DNA of 64,000 bases, from assembly GCF_043099315.1 (NCBI RefSeq), contig NZ_CP170746.1; one strand, written 5' to 3'. A program made the position numbers and the translations under genes. Within the stretch, counting starts at the first letter, position 1; every line of letters starts with the position of its first letter. Shown here piece by piece: positions 8,697 through 16,972 of the stretch. The notes beneath the pieces are model-generated. The model did not search any database, was not told the origin of the DNA, and saw only the letters and a list, made by a program, of their open reading frames with translations. The stretch comes from Chlorogloeopsis fritschii (GTDB taxonomy: Bacteria; Cyanobacteriota; Cyanobacteriia; Cyanobacteriales; Nostocaceae).

Positions 8697-11561
8697 ATGA
8701 TAAGGGATACTCAGCAGGCTAAAATCTTGTTAATTGACGATAATCCAAGTAATATACAATTTTTATCCAATATCATCACCCAGCAAGGTTACAAAATACA
8801 AGTAGAAAAATCTACAAAAATAGCGGTAGTTACCGCAATTAATTGTTTTCCTGATTTAATTTTGCTAGATATTATAACACCGGAAATAGATAGTTATGAG
8901 ATTTGCAAACAACTGAAATCTCATGTGATAACTCAGGATATTCCAATCATTTTTCTCAATGTTTTAAACACAGCCACAGAAAAAGTAAAAATTTTCAAAT
9001 CTGGTGGTGTTGATTATTTGACCGAACCATTACAAGCAGAAGAAGTTATAGTACGTGTAGAAACTCAGCTGAAACTAAAAAGACTTCAAAAGCAGGTAAA
9101 AGAGCACGGCAAGTGGATTCATCAAGATTGCGATCCCTTCGCCGCTACGCGTCTACGCAGACTAGCTGAAGATACTTTACGAGAGAGTACAGAACGAGAA
9201 CAAGCGATCGCCCAAGTAATTCAGAGGATGCGCCAGACATTAGATCTCGAAACGATATTTACTGCTACCACTCAAGAATTACGGCAAGTTCTCAATTGTG
9301 ATCGCGTCGTTGTGTTTCGTTTTCATCCCGATTGGAGTGGTGAGTTGGTAGCCGAATCAGTCGAGAATGGCTGGGTGTCGCTGATTGAGCAAAACAATCA
9401 TCACCCTCATCTGACAGAAAGTACTCTTCAAAACGAAAACAGCTTTCTACAAACTGCAAACAGTGCAAAGAATCCGATACTGGATATATATTTGCAAGAA
9501 ATCCAAAATGAGATTTCTAAGCGCAACAGAGATTTTATTTGTGTACCAGACATTTACAAAACTGGGTTAGATTCTTGTTACATTAATCTCTTAGAAGAGT
9601 TTCAAGCCAAAGCTTATATTAAAGTTCCCATCTTTTGCGGCAATCAACTTTGGGGATTGCTGGCAAGTTATCAAAATTCTACTCCCCGCCCATGGAAAAA
9701 AGAAGAAATCAATATTGCCGTACAAATAGGCAATCACTTGGGAGTCGCTTTGCAACAAGCAGAATTGCTAGCACAGACTCAAAGACAATCACAAGCACTT
9801 CAGCAAGCTTTAGTTGCTGCTGATGCTGCCAATCGTGCCAAAAGCGAATTTCTAACAAATATGAGCCATGAGTTGCGTACCCCCCTAAATGTCATCCTTG
9901 GCTTCACTCAAGTCATGAACCGTGACAGTAGTCTATCTAATGAAAATCAGCATAACTTGGCAATCATCAATCGTGCTGGCGAACATCTGCTCAACTTAAT
10001 CAACGACATTTTGGAAATGTCCAAAATTGAAGCTGGCAGAACCACATTGAATCTTAGTAGCTTTGATTTAATTCTCCTGTTGGATAATCTCCAACAAATG
10101 TTACATATTCGTGCTGCCACCAAAGACTTACAACTGGTGTTTGAATATGCACCCGAAATTCCCAGGCATATAATTAGCGACTCTAGTAAACTACGACAAG
10201 TCTTACTTAATCTTTTGGGAAATGCCATTAAATTTACAGACAGTGGTAGTGTGAAGCTGAAAGTAGACATAGGCAATAAGAAAAAAGATACGGAGAAATC
10301 ACTCTCCATCTCTTCATGTCTTGATGCCAGTCATCATCCCACACAAAATCACCCACTTTTAGAGAAGCCCCGCTACGCGCCTCTACCAGTCGAAGAACCA
10401 TTACTTTCAGAAGCCGTACCTGCGGAAGCAACTCCGCGTCTACATCAGCCGCCTAGTAGATCGGGAATTCCTTTCAGAACTATGGTTCAGCATGAGGCTG
10501 GCTTTTGCGAACAAGCCCCAAAATCTCCTGATTCCGTCTGTTTGCACTTCCAAGTAATCGACACCGGGCATGGTATTTCCCCAGAAGAAATTGAGCTGCT
10601 CTTTGAAGCTTTTGGGCAAACCGAAATTGGTAGAAAATCTCAACAGGGTACTGGGCTGGGTTTAGCCATTAGCCGCAAGTATGTACAATTGATGGGCGGT
10701 GAAATTAGTGTTAGCAGTACCGTTGGTGTAGGTAGTACATTTGCTTTTGATATTCAAGTTAATCTTCCTTCCTCAAGCGAAATTCAGACTACTGCTACCC
10801 CACACCACCGAGTTAATAGTTTAGCACCCGGTCAATCTGAATATCGCATTTTAGTAGTTGATGATGCCAATGATAGCCGCAAATTACTAGTAACATTACT
10901 GAAAAATATTGGTTTTGCTGTAAGGGAAGCGGCAAATGGTACTGAAGCCGTATGTATTTGGGAATCTTGGCAACCACACGTGATTCTTATGGATATGCGG
11001 ATGCCTGTGATGGATGGCTATGAAGCAACAAGAGAAATTAGAGCCAGGGAGAGGAGGAGTGGGGGAGAGGGAGAGAGAGGGAGAGAATTCCCCGCATCTT
11101 GTGCTCGTACTGTGATTATTGCCTTGACAGCAAATGTATTTGAAGAACAACGACAAGCAATGATATCGGCTGGTTGTACTGATTTTATTAACAAGCCTTT
11201 TCGTGAACAAATAATACTAGAAAAATTGAATCAATATTTGGGAGTAAAGTATCTTTATCAAGCAGAAAACTGTCAAATCATACAAGAAAAACAAATAAAT
11301 ACAGAAGAAAGTTTAATTTCTGCAGATTTAGTAGCTTTATTATCTACAATGTCGCCGGAATGGTTGATAAAAGTACATCAAGCCGCAGCTCAGTGTAGTG
11401 ATGACCTCATTTTAGAATTGCTTAAGCAACTGCCTCCAGAAAAATCTCTATTAGTAAACTGGCTTAAAGATTTAGCTCAAAATTTCCAGTTTAATAAAAT
11501 TATAGAATTAACAAATATAAATATTAAAAAATGCAGAATGCAGAATACAGAATGTAATTAG
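8697..11561 (+). CDS. Hybrid histidine kinase REC-GAF-HisKA-HATPase-REC
   Basis: This 954-residue cytosolic sensor kinase uses the ATG at 8697; the frame is open upstream to 8598 but that stretch is not domain-like. An N-terminal receiver (about 8-125) has the acidic pair and Asp58, but lacks the conserved Thr/Ser (Asn88 instead) and Lys (Glu110 in DYLTEPL), so it looks degenerate. A phytochrome-like GAF domain (about 177-357) shows no obvious bilin-binding Cys-His pair. HisKA carries His391 (NMSHELRTPL). The ATPase domain has Asn509 (GNAIKFTD), DTGHG and GTGLGLA. The C-terminal receiver has Asp766 and Lys833. An 85-residue insert (about 528-612) splits the ATPase domain, and a 20-residue insert (about 784-803) interrupts the last receiver. 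Both look repeat-derived. The input signal is unknown. Confidence 0.92.
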   Translation: MIRDTQQAKILLIDDNPSNIQFLSNIITQQGYKIQVEKSTKIAVVTAINCFPDLILLDIITPEIDSYEICKQLKSHVITQDIPIIFLNVLNTATEKVKIFKSGGVDYLTEPLQAEEVIVRVETQLKLKRLQKQVKEHGKWIHQDCDPFAATRLRRLAEDTLRESTEREQAIAQVIQRMRQTLDLETIFTATTQELRQVLNCDRVVVFRFHPDWSGELVAESVENGWVSLIEQNNHHPHLTESTLQNENSFLQTANSAKNPILDIYLQEIQNEISKRNRDFICVPDIYKTGLDSCYINLLEEFQAKAYIKVPIFCGNQLWGLLASYQNSTPRPWKKEEINIAVQIGNHLGVALQQAELLAQTQRQSQALQQALVAADAANRAKSEFLTNMSHELRTPLNVILGFTQVMNRDSSLSNENQHNLAIINRAGEHLLNLINDILEMSKIEAGRTTLNLSSFDLILLLDNLQQMLHIRAATKDLQLVFEYAPEIPRHIISDSSKLRQVLLNLLGNAIKFTDSGSVKLKVDIGNKKKDTEKSLSISSCLDASHHPTQNHPLLEKPRYAPLPVEEPLLSEAVPAEATPRLHQPPSRSGIPFRTMVQHEAGFCEQAPKSPDSVCLHFQVIDTGHGISPEEIELLFEAFGQTEIGRKSQQGTGLGLAISRKYVQLMGGEISVSSTVGVGSTFAFDIQVNLPSSSEIQTTATPHHRVNSLAPGQSEYRILVVDDANDSRKLLVTLLKNIGFAVREAANGTEAVCIWESWQPHVILMDMRMPVMDGYEATREIRARERRSGGEGERGREFPASCARTVIIALTANVFEEQRQAMISAGCTDFINKPFREQIILEKLNQYLGVKYLYQAENCQIIQEKQINTEESLISADLVALLSTMSPEWLIKVHQAAAQCSDDLILELLKQLPPEKSLLVNWLKDLAQNFQFNKIIELTNINIKKCRMQNTECN
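10373..10445. repeat. Dispersed palindromic repeat inside the histidine kinase gene
   Basis: The segment contains AGAAGCCCCGCTACGCG and GCAACTCCGCGTCTAC, matching parts of the GTAGACGC-type repeats at 899-985 and 41107-41230. It lies in frame inside the ATPase-domain coding region and encodes a Pro/Glu-rich stretch foreign to that fold. Confidence 0.6.
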
Positions 11562-11582
11562 TGGGGGATAAGTAGAAGATAG

Positions 11583-12536
11583 TCAGTGTTTTTCATTTAC
11601 CCAAACTCCAGATAGAAAATCTGCATCTATTTGGTTCTTCTCTCCCTCCTCTGTATTTTTAAATAGCACTGTAAAAGCACCTGCGCCTAAGCCATCTTGA
11701 GGAAACATCCGATAACAAGGCATTGTCGTTAAATGAGACTGATAGTCTTTTAAGTGGGAAATCTCTACCGCCTGAAATTGAGGAAATTTTTTTAATAGCC
11801 ATTCACAAACTTCCTCGTTTTCTTCTGGTGAATACGTACAAGTCATATAAGCAAGATAGCCTTGTGGTGACACAATTTGAGCAGAGTTTGCAATTATTCT
11901 TTTTTGTCGATTCGCATTTTTATTAATAGCGCTAGGGTGAAAGCATCCTGGTACTTTTTCACCTTTAGCAAGCAAAGATTGTCCACTACAAGGGGCATCT
12001 ACTATGACTAAGTCACTAGATAATGGCACTTTTTCTGTAAAAAAGCTGGAATCTTTACTAACAACTATAGAAGGGCTAATATGGCAACGTTTCAAATTAG
12101 AAATTAACATTCCAAGACGTTTACCAATTACCTCGTTACTAATAAGTAACTCTGGTTTTAAAAGATTCCAAGCAAAGATGCTTTTTCCTCCTGGTGCAGC
12201 ACACATATCAAAAACTACCTTGATTTGTTGAGTAATTTCTAATAATATTGAAGCTGCAAATACCGAAGAAAAATCTAAACAATAGAAATATCCTTGTTGA
12301 TGTAGAATACTTTGGCCGGGTTTTTCTCCTAATAATAAACGGTCTATAAAGGGTGGTTGCCAAGGTAGGGCTGTTTCCAATCCAAAAGAAGAATCTTCTG
12401 GTTTTTCTTGGCACCAAAGTATACAGGGATGAAAAGGTTTGGGATGAGTTAAAGCTTCGACAAACTTTTCTTGTTCATCTATGTTATTAAATAAACGTTT
12501 AGCCAATTTCAGTAATAATTTTGAAGGTGCATCCAT
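11583..12536 (-). CDS. RsmB/NOP2-family RNA cytosine-5 methyltransferase
   Basis: This SAM-dependent enzyme methylates C5 of cytosine in rRNA or tRNA through a covalent Cys intermediate. Motifs are CAAPGGK (112-118, SAM site), DAPCSG (180-185, motif IV with Cys183) and TCTYSPEEN (232-240, catalytic Cys233). At 317 residues it lacks the N-terminal NusB-like RNA-binding domain of RsmB, so it is nearer to short NOP2/YebU-type enzymes. The exact target base cannot be predicted. It is convergent with the histidine kinase, with 21 bases between stops. Confidence 0.88.
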   Translation of the reverse strand: MDAPSKLLLKLAKRLFNNIDEQEKFVEALTHPKPFHPCILWCQEKPEDSSFGLETALPWQPPFIDRLLLGEKPGQSILHQQGYFYCLDFSSVFAASILLEITQQIKVVFDMCAAPGGKSIFAWNLLKPELLISNEVIGKRLGMLISNLKRCHISPSIVVSKDSSFFTEKVPLSSDLVIVDAPCSGQSLLAKGEKVPGCFHPSAINKNANRQKRIIANSAQIVSPQGYLAYMTCTYSPEENEEVCEWLLKKFPQFQAVEISHLKDYQSHLTTMPCYRMFPQDGLGAGAFTVLFKNTEEGEKNQIDADFLSGVWVNEKH

Positions 12537-13054
12537 AAAGTTGGTTAGTTATATTTCTATAAAAATAGAAAGAAGAGAAATAAAATTTAATCAAAGTAGC
12601 TTTATATAATATATAAATCTTACAGCGGTTTTCTCTAAGGTGGGCATTGCTCTCCAATCTTTAAAAGGTTTACTAAATAGGCTTTGACGGGCAATGCCCA
12701 CCCTACAATTTGTGGTCTACTACTCCTTATAAGCTACAAGGGTGTGTTATTCCGTAGTGGCGTGACACGACTAAAACGATGCAATCAATTGTCTTGTGGT
12801 GCGGGCAGGAAAGCCCGCTACGAGGAGAGGCTAAGTTGAACTTGGCAACGAGGATTTGTGAGTAGCATGAAGATAATTTTCGCCGCAAGTTACTTTGAGA
12901 GAGATAACTGCGGCGTCATGAAGGGTTGATTGAGAATTTACAGCACAGGTAATCTGTCGAACCCCATTAATATTAATTATCTAGAAACGCTAGAAAGCGA
13001 TATGACTTATGATTTAAATTCACCCTCTAAAGCCCATCGTTTACCTGCCAAAAA
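12537..13054. other. Intergenic region with dispersed palindrome
   Basis: No coding sequence is apparent. It contains a palindromic repeat (12638-12703) and a GC-rich stretch near 12760-12830 (GCGGGCAGGAAAGCCCGC) that also looks like a dispersed element. The promoter of the methyltransferase gene should lie at its left end. Confidence 0.45.
12638..12703. repeat. Palindromic repeat, GTGGGCATTGC arms
   Basis: GTGGGCATTGC (12640-12650) and its exact inverse GCAATGCCCAC (12691-12701) enclose a 40-base AT-rich spacer. This form is typical of small dispersed cyanobacterial repeats. Confidence 0.7.
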
Positions 13055-13294
13055 CTAATCTTTATGGCGGTGTTGCCATGCGACACCAAAAGCCGCCCCT
13101 GCCCCTGCCAATAAACCGGTACTCATTCCTTGTATAGTTTTAGTAATTGGGTCTTGAGTGAGGCACTCATTCGTAACTTTACTCGCTTGTAAGCAGGTGT
13201 TGCTCTCTGCCCAACTGGTAGTACCTCCTAAAATTACACCAGCTAGACTACAGGAAACAATAAGTAATAAAAGGCGCTTGTTTTTTCTATCCAT
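13055..13294 (-). CDS. Small exported or membrane hypothetical protein
   Basis: This 79-residue protein has a convincing signal peptide: MDRKNKRLLLLIVSCSLAGV followed by a hydrophobic core and an AWA-like cleavage region (TTSWAES, about residue 30). The mature part has two Cys (NTCLQAS and TNECLTQ) that could form a disulfide. A Gly/Ala-rich hydrophobic helix (LLAGAGAAFGVAW) resembling a glycine-zipper segment follows, ending HRHKD. I do not recognise a family. The gene stands alone between the methyltransferase and sppA. Confidence 0.6.
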   Translation of the reverse strand: MDRKNKRLLLLIVSCSLAGVILGGTTSWAESNTCLQASKVTNECLTQDPITKTIQGMSTGLLAGAGAAFGVAWQHRHKD

Positions 13295-13524
13295 AGATAG
13301 TTGCTAAAATTTTTAGGCTGCAAAGATTCATCAACTACTTTACACAACTGCTGGCGGGATGTCAGCAAGTAAGATCCTATATTAGAAAGCGATCGCCTAA
13401 AAAAAGTGGGCATTACCCACTCAATTTAGCCAAATTTACAAGACAGACGCCCACATCAAAGGATGAAAATCTTTATCCCTTCTGTCATCTGCCTTCTGAC
13501 TTATTTTCAAGACAGATACCCTAT

Positions 13525-15372
13525 TTACTCAATCCTTAAGTTAAAGGGCAAACGAGCATACACACCTCGCGGATCGTTCATATTTTGCAGAGTCGCAAGT
13601 TCCGCTTGTAGTTTTTGGAATTCAGCAGTAAGCAAATCGGGTGTTTTGAGTTGCTCTCTATTGAGGGCAACAACAGTCTTAACTTCTTCAGTTACCTCTC
13701 CAAAAAAGCGTTCTCCCCAACTACTCAATCTAGGATACTCTTGTAACTCCCAGTCTTTTCCCAACTTGGCTTGTTTAGCAGCGTAAGCAATAGCAGCATC
13801 CAAACCACCAATTTCATCAATTAAACCGATGCTTTTTGCTGCTGTACCTGACCAAACTCGTCCTTGAGCAATTTCAGCTACCTTTGCTTGGGGAATTTTT
13901 CGACCTTGGGCAACTTTATCAAGAAATGTATCATAAATTTGATTCACCATGCGCTGGTAAAGTGCCAATTCTTGATTAGTTTTAGGACGAGAAACTGTTT
14001 GACTATCAGCATAACGTCCAGTTTTTACACTATCCCAAGCGATGCCGTTGTTGTTAGCTAACTTTTGGGCATTGAAAAGCAATCCAAATACACCAATGGA
14101 ACCTGTGATTGTATTTGGTTCAGCAAAAATGCGATTGGAATCACTAGCAATCCAATAACCCCCAGAAGCAGCGATATCACCCATTGATATTACCACTGGC
14201 TTTACTTCGCGAGTCAGGCGTACTTCTCGCTGCATCACCTCAGCTGCTGTCGCACTACCACCAGGGCTGTTAATTCTGAGTACAACCGCCTTCACATCCT
14301 TTTCTTGTCTGAGTTTGCGGAAAATTTTAGCAAAGCGATCGCCGCCGATTTCTCCTGTATCCCCTTGACCATCAACTATCTCACCTTCAGCGTAGACAAC
14401 AGCAATTTTATTTTTAGAACTGCGTTCTGTACCAAGGGAGCGATCGCTAATTTGCGCATATTGACTGAGACTAATTTGCCGGAAGCTTTTCTCGTCTTTA
14501 TCGGCACCTGTTAGCTGTTTGAGATCGGCAACCACTTCATCAAAATAGCCGACTTTATCAACTAAACCATTAGTTTTGGCTTGTTGTGCCTCTAAGAAAG
14601 CTTGGTTATCTGTAATTGCTTGCAATTTGGCGGGGGTAATTTTGCGACTGCTTCCGACTGCGTTTCGCCACTCTGCCCAGACATCATCCAATAATTTCTG
14701 AGTTTGTTGTCGGTTTTCTGGACTTAATTTTGTGAGTACAAATGGTTCAACGGCTCCTTTGAATTTTCCTACCCGCACAACTTGTACGCCGATACCATAT
14801 TTTTCTAAAGCTCCTGCCAAGAATATCGGTTGTGAACTAAAACCATTGACTTCCATTGCTCCCAAGGGGTTAAGCACGACTGTATCGGCTACAGAACTGA
14901 GATAATATTCTCGTTCTCCCCATCCCACACCATAAGCCACTATCTTTTTACCAGCAGCGCGGCATTTTTCTAGTGCTTGACGAATTTCTTTATAGGTAGC
15001 AAAGCCTGCATTATTGGTTGCAGAATTACGAGTAGCATCTAAGTAGATACCGACAATGCGGCGATCGCGTCGCGCCTTTTCTAAAGCATCTAGAACTGCA
15101 CGGAGGCTCATCTGCTCCTCCTCTGTTCCTGATAATGCTTTTTGCAGCAGTTCGCCAGAGCTTGGCTTTGTATCGGTAATTTTCGTTGATAAGTCAAAAA
15201 CTAGCACTGACTTATTTTTAACTTCTGGCCCTGTATCTTTGCTAGCTGCAAACAACAAAACTAGAAGCCCTGTGGTTCCAAGACCAAAGAAAATAAAAAG
15301 TCCTAAAATACTGCCAAGTAAGCTGGCAAAAGTTTGTTTGATAAAATTCTGCATATTTTTGTTATTAGTCAT
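13525..15372 (-). CDS. sppA: Signal peptide peptidase SppA, 67 kDa type
   Basis: This membrane-anchored serine protease degrades cleaved signal peptides; cyanobacterial homologues also affect thylakoid antenna turnover under light stress. The 615-residue protein has an N-terminal membrane helix (about 13-43) and the two tandem S49 domains of the long form. The dyad fits family knowledge: general-base Lys205 in VGKFKGAVEPF of the first half, and nucleophile Ser403 in GDIAASGGYW of the second half. SPGGS and TGSIGVFG motifs are also present. It ends in a region rich in short repeats at its 5' side (TCATTAG tandem units at 15365-15390). The idi gene lies upstream on the same strand with a 132-base gap. 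Confidence 0.95.
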   Translation of the reverse strand: MTNNKNMQNFIKQTFASLLGSILGLFIFFGLGTTGLLVLLFAASKDTGPEVKNKSVLVFDLSTKITDTKPSSGELLQKALSGTEEEQMSLRAVLDALEKARRDRRIVGIYLDATRNSATNNAGFATYKEIRQALEKCRAAGKKIVAYGVGWGEREYYLSSVADTVVLNPLGAMEVNGFSSQPIFLAGALEKYGIGVQVVRVGKFKGAVEPFVLTKLSPENRQQTQKLLDDVWAEWRNAVGSSRKITPAKLQAITDNQAFLEAQQAKTNGLVDKVGYFDEVVADLKQLTGADKDEKSFRQISLSQYAQISDRSLGTERSSKNKIAVVYAEGEIVDGQGDTGEIGGDRFAKIFRKLRQEKDVKAVVLRINSPGGSATAAEVMQREVRLTREVKPVVISMGDIAASGGYWIASDSNRIFAEPNTITGSIGVFGLLFNAQKLANNNGIAWDSVKTGRYADSQTVSRPKTNQELALYQRMVNQIYDTFLDKVAQGRKIPQAKVAEIAQGRVWSGTAAKSIGLIDEIGGLDAAIAYAAKQAKLGKDWELQEYPRLSSWGERFFGEVTEEVKTVVALNREQLKTPDLLTAEFQKLQAELATLQNMNDPRGVYARLPFNLRIE

Positions 15373-15392
15373 TAGTCATTAGTCATTAGTGA
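15365..15392. repeat. Tandem TCATTAG repeat
   Basis: Three to four copies of TTAGTCA/TCATTAG lie immediately upstream of the sppA start codon. The same heptamer recurs near 18415, 49440 and 55610, next to other dispersed repeats. Confidence 0.7.
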
Positions 15393-15504
15393 TTTTCCCT
15401 ACGGCAAGGAACAATTTTACTAATGACTTCATTTGTATTCTTAATATTTCCCAATTCCTCCTACCCAACACTCAAAATAGGGAAAGTAAGACGAATCATT
15501 ATAC

Positions 15505-16554
15505 TTATTTTATTCGCTGTAAGTTACCTGAACACTTCAACTGCTCCAAGTTGGCGCTGCCAGTACAAAAGAGTACTGTGGTAATTTCAGCAACTAACAC
15601 TTGTGCCAAGTCGTAAACAGCAGCTTCTGAGGAAGCCGCCGCTTGCAAAAACGGCATTGCTAAACCAGCTAGATCTGCTCCCAGTGCCAGTGCTTTTGCC
15701 ACATCCAATCCATGACGCAACCCCCCGGAAGCAATCAAAGGTATTTGTGGTGCCACAGCACGAATGCTCATTAAGCACTCTGCGGTTGGTAAACCCCAAT
15801 CTGCAAAGGTTGTACCCAAACGTCGCTGCAACATATTTTCGGCTCGTTCGCTTTCCACCTTTGCCCAAGATGTACCACCAGCCCCAGCCACATCAATTGC
15901 CTGAACTCCAGCAGCAATCAGTTTTTGTGCAATTGGTGCTGATATGCCATTGCCAACTTCTTTAGCAATCACTGGCACTGATAACTTACTGCATAAAATT
16001 GCTATTTTGTCAAGCAAACCTCGGAAATTTGTATCGCCTCTAGGTTGGATACATTCTTGTAGTGGGTTGAGGTGCAAAATAAGAGCATCAGCCTCAAGAA
16101 TGTCAATGATTTGCAGACATTCATCCAAACCGTAATCGTAGTTGAGTTGGACAGCACCCAAATTGGCGAATAGAAGTACACCGGGGGCATACTTGCGCAT
16201 AGCGAAAGTATCAGCTACTTGAGGTTTTTCTACCGCCACGCGCTGGGAACCAACACCCATAGCCATTCTGTAGTGTTGGGCAACTTCTGCCAGACGACGG
16301 TTAATTATGCCAGCCTCCGGGGTTCCTCCAGTCATTGAAGAAATTAACAGTGGTGCCCCTAGTGTCTTTCCCAAAAAAGTAGTACTAATATCAATTTCGT
16401 CGCGATTGAGTTCTGGTAAACAACAATGGGTAAAACGGTAGTCTTCTAATCCGTTGGTAGTTTGCTGGAATTGTACGTCTTCCTCAAGGCAGATGCGAAT
16501 GTGATCGGCTTTGCGAGTTTCTGTAGAAGCGAATGGGCTAGTCTGGGTGTTCAC
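15505..16554 (-). CDS. fni: Type 2 isopentenyl-diphosphate delta-isomerase (FMN-dependent)
   Basis: It interconverts isopentenyl and dimethylallyl diphosphate, the starter step for carotenoids, phytol and quinone side chains. The 349-residue protein has the type 2 signatures: RKADHIRICLEEDVQ near the N-terminus, LISSMTGGTPEAG, MGVGSQRVAVE, and the FMN-binding glycine segments DVAGAGGTSWAKVE, IASGGLRHGLDVAKALALGADL. The fold is a TIM barrel needing FMN and NADPH. Type 2 is the usual form in cyanobacteria. The start at 16554 is preceded by the repeat-free divergent spacer towards hen1. Confidence 0.96.
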   Translation of the reverse strand: MNTQTSPFASTETRKADHIRICLEEDVQFQQTTNGLEDYRFTHCCLPELNRDEIDISTTFLGKTLGAPLLISSMTGGTPEAGIINRRLAEVAQHYRMAMGVGSQRVAVEKPQVADTFAMRKYAPGVLLFANLGAVQLNYDYGLDECLQIIDILEADALILHLNPLQECIQPRGDTNFRGLLDKIAILCSKLSVPVIAKEVGNGISAPIAQKLIAAGVQAIDVAGAGGTSWAKVESERAENMLQRRLGTTFADWGLPTAECLMSIRAVAPQIPLIASGGLRHGLDVAKALALGADLAGLAMPFLQAAASSEAAVYDLAQVLVAEITTVLFCTGSANLEQLKCSGNLQRIK

Positions 16555-16742
16555 AGGTGGTTCATACTACAAAGGTGTTGTAGTTTCTATTTTCTCATCT
16601 TAGTCGCGCCCATTCTGTGGGAAAGATAACGAAGACTGGTGAGCGTGTAATCTCTAATTCGTTGTGCAATCAGAAATTTTGCGATCGCTAATGGCTTATT
16701 TTCATAAATTTCTTGCAAAAATTAGGTTCTAAGGTAATTACA

Positions 16743-16793
16743 ACCACAGATAGACACTGATTTTATCGGTGTTTATCTGTGTCCATCTGTGGT
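16743..16793. repeat. Palindromic repeat, ACCACAGATAGACAC arms
   Basis: ACCACAGATAGACAC (16743) and GTGTCCATCTGTGGT (ending 16793) are near-perfect inverse copies around a 20-base spacer. It is a typical dispersed hairpin element. Confidence 0.7.
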
Positions 16794-16860
16794 CGATATT
16801 ATTTAATTAAAAACACATAAAAAAGCACAGCAATAGCCGCTAGCACCAAAAATAATTATG

Positions 16861-16898
16861 AGATTTTAGATGAGATTTTAGATGAGATTTGGGATGAG
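16861..16898. repeat. Tandem 12-bp repeat GAGATTTTAGAT
   Basis: Two exact copies of GAGATTTTAGAT are followed by a third, GAGATTTGGGAT, about 75-110 bases upstream of the hen1 start. Confidence 0.75.
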
Positions 16899-16972
16899 AA
16901 TTTTTGCGTAATATTAGTTTTGACAACAGTAGTATTCACAGAACCCTCTTAAGCTCACCCTCTTGAAAGTGA

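Larger units (their letters stand above)
16555..16972. other. Divergent intergenic region fni-hen1
   Basis: This region should contain the promoters of both genes. It carries an inverted repeat (16743-16793) and a short tandem repeat (16861-16898). No gene or RNA is recognised. Confidence 0.45.
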
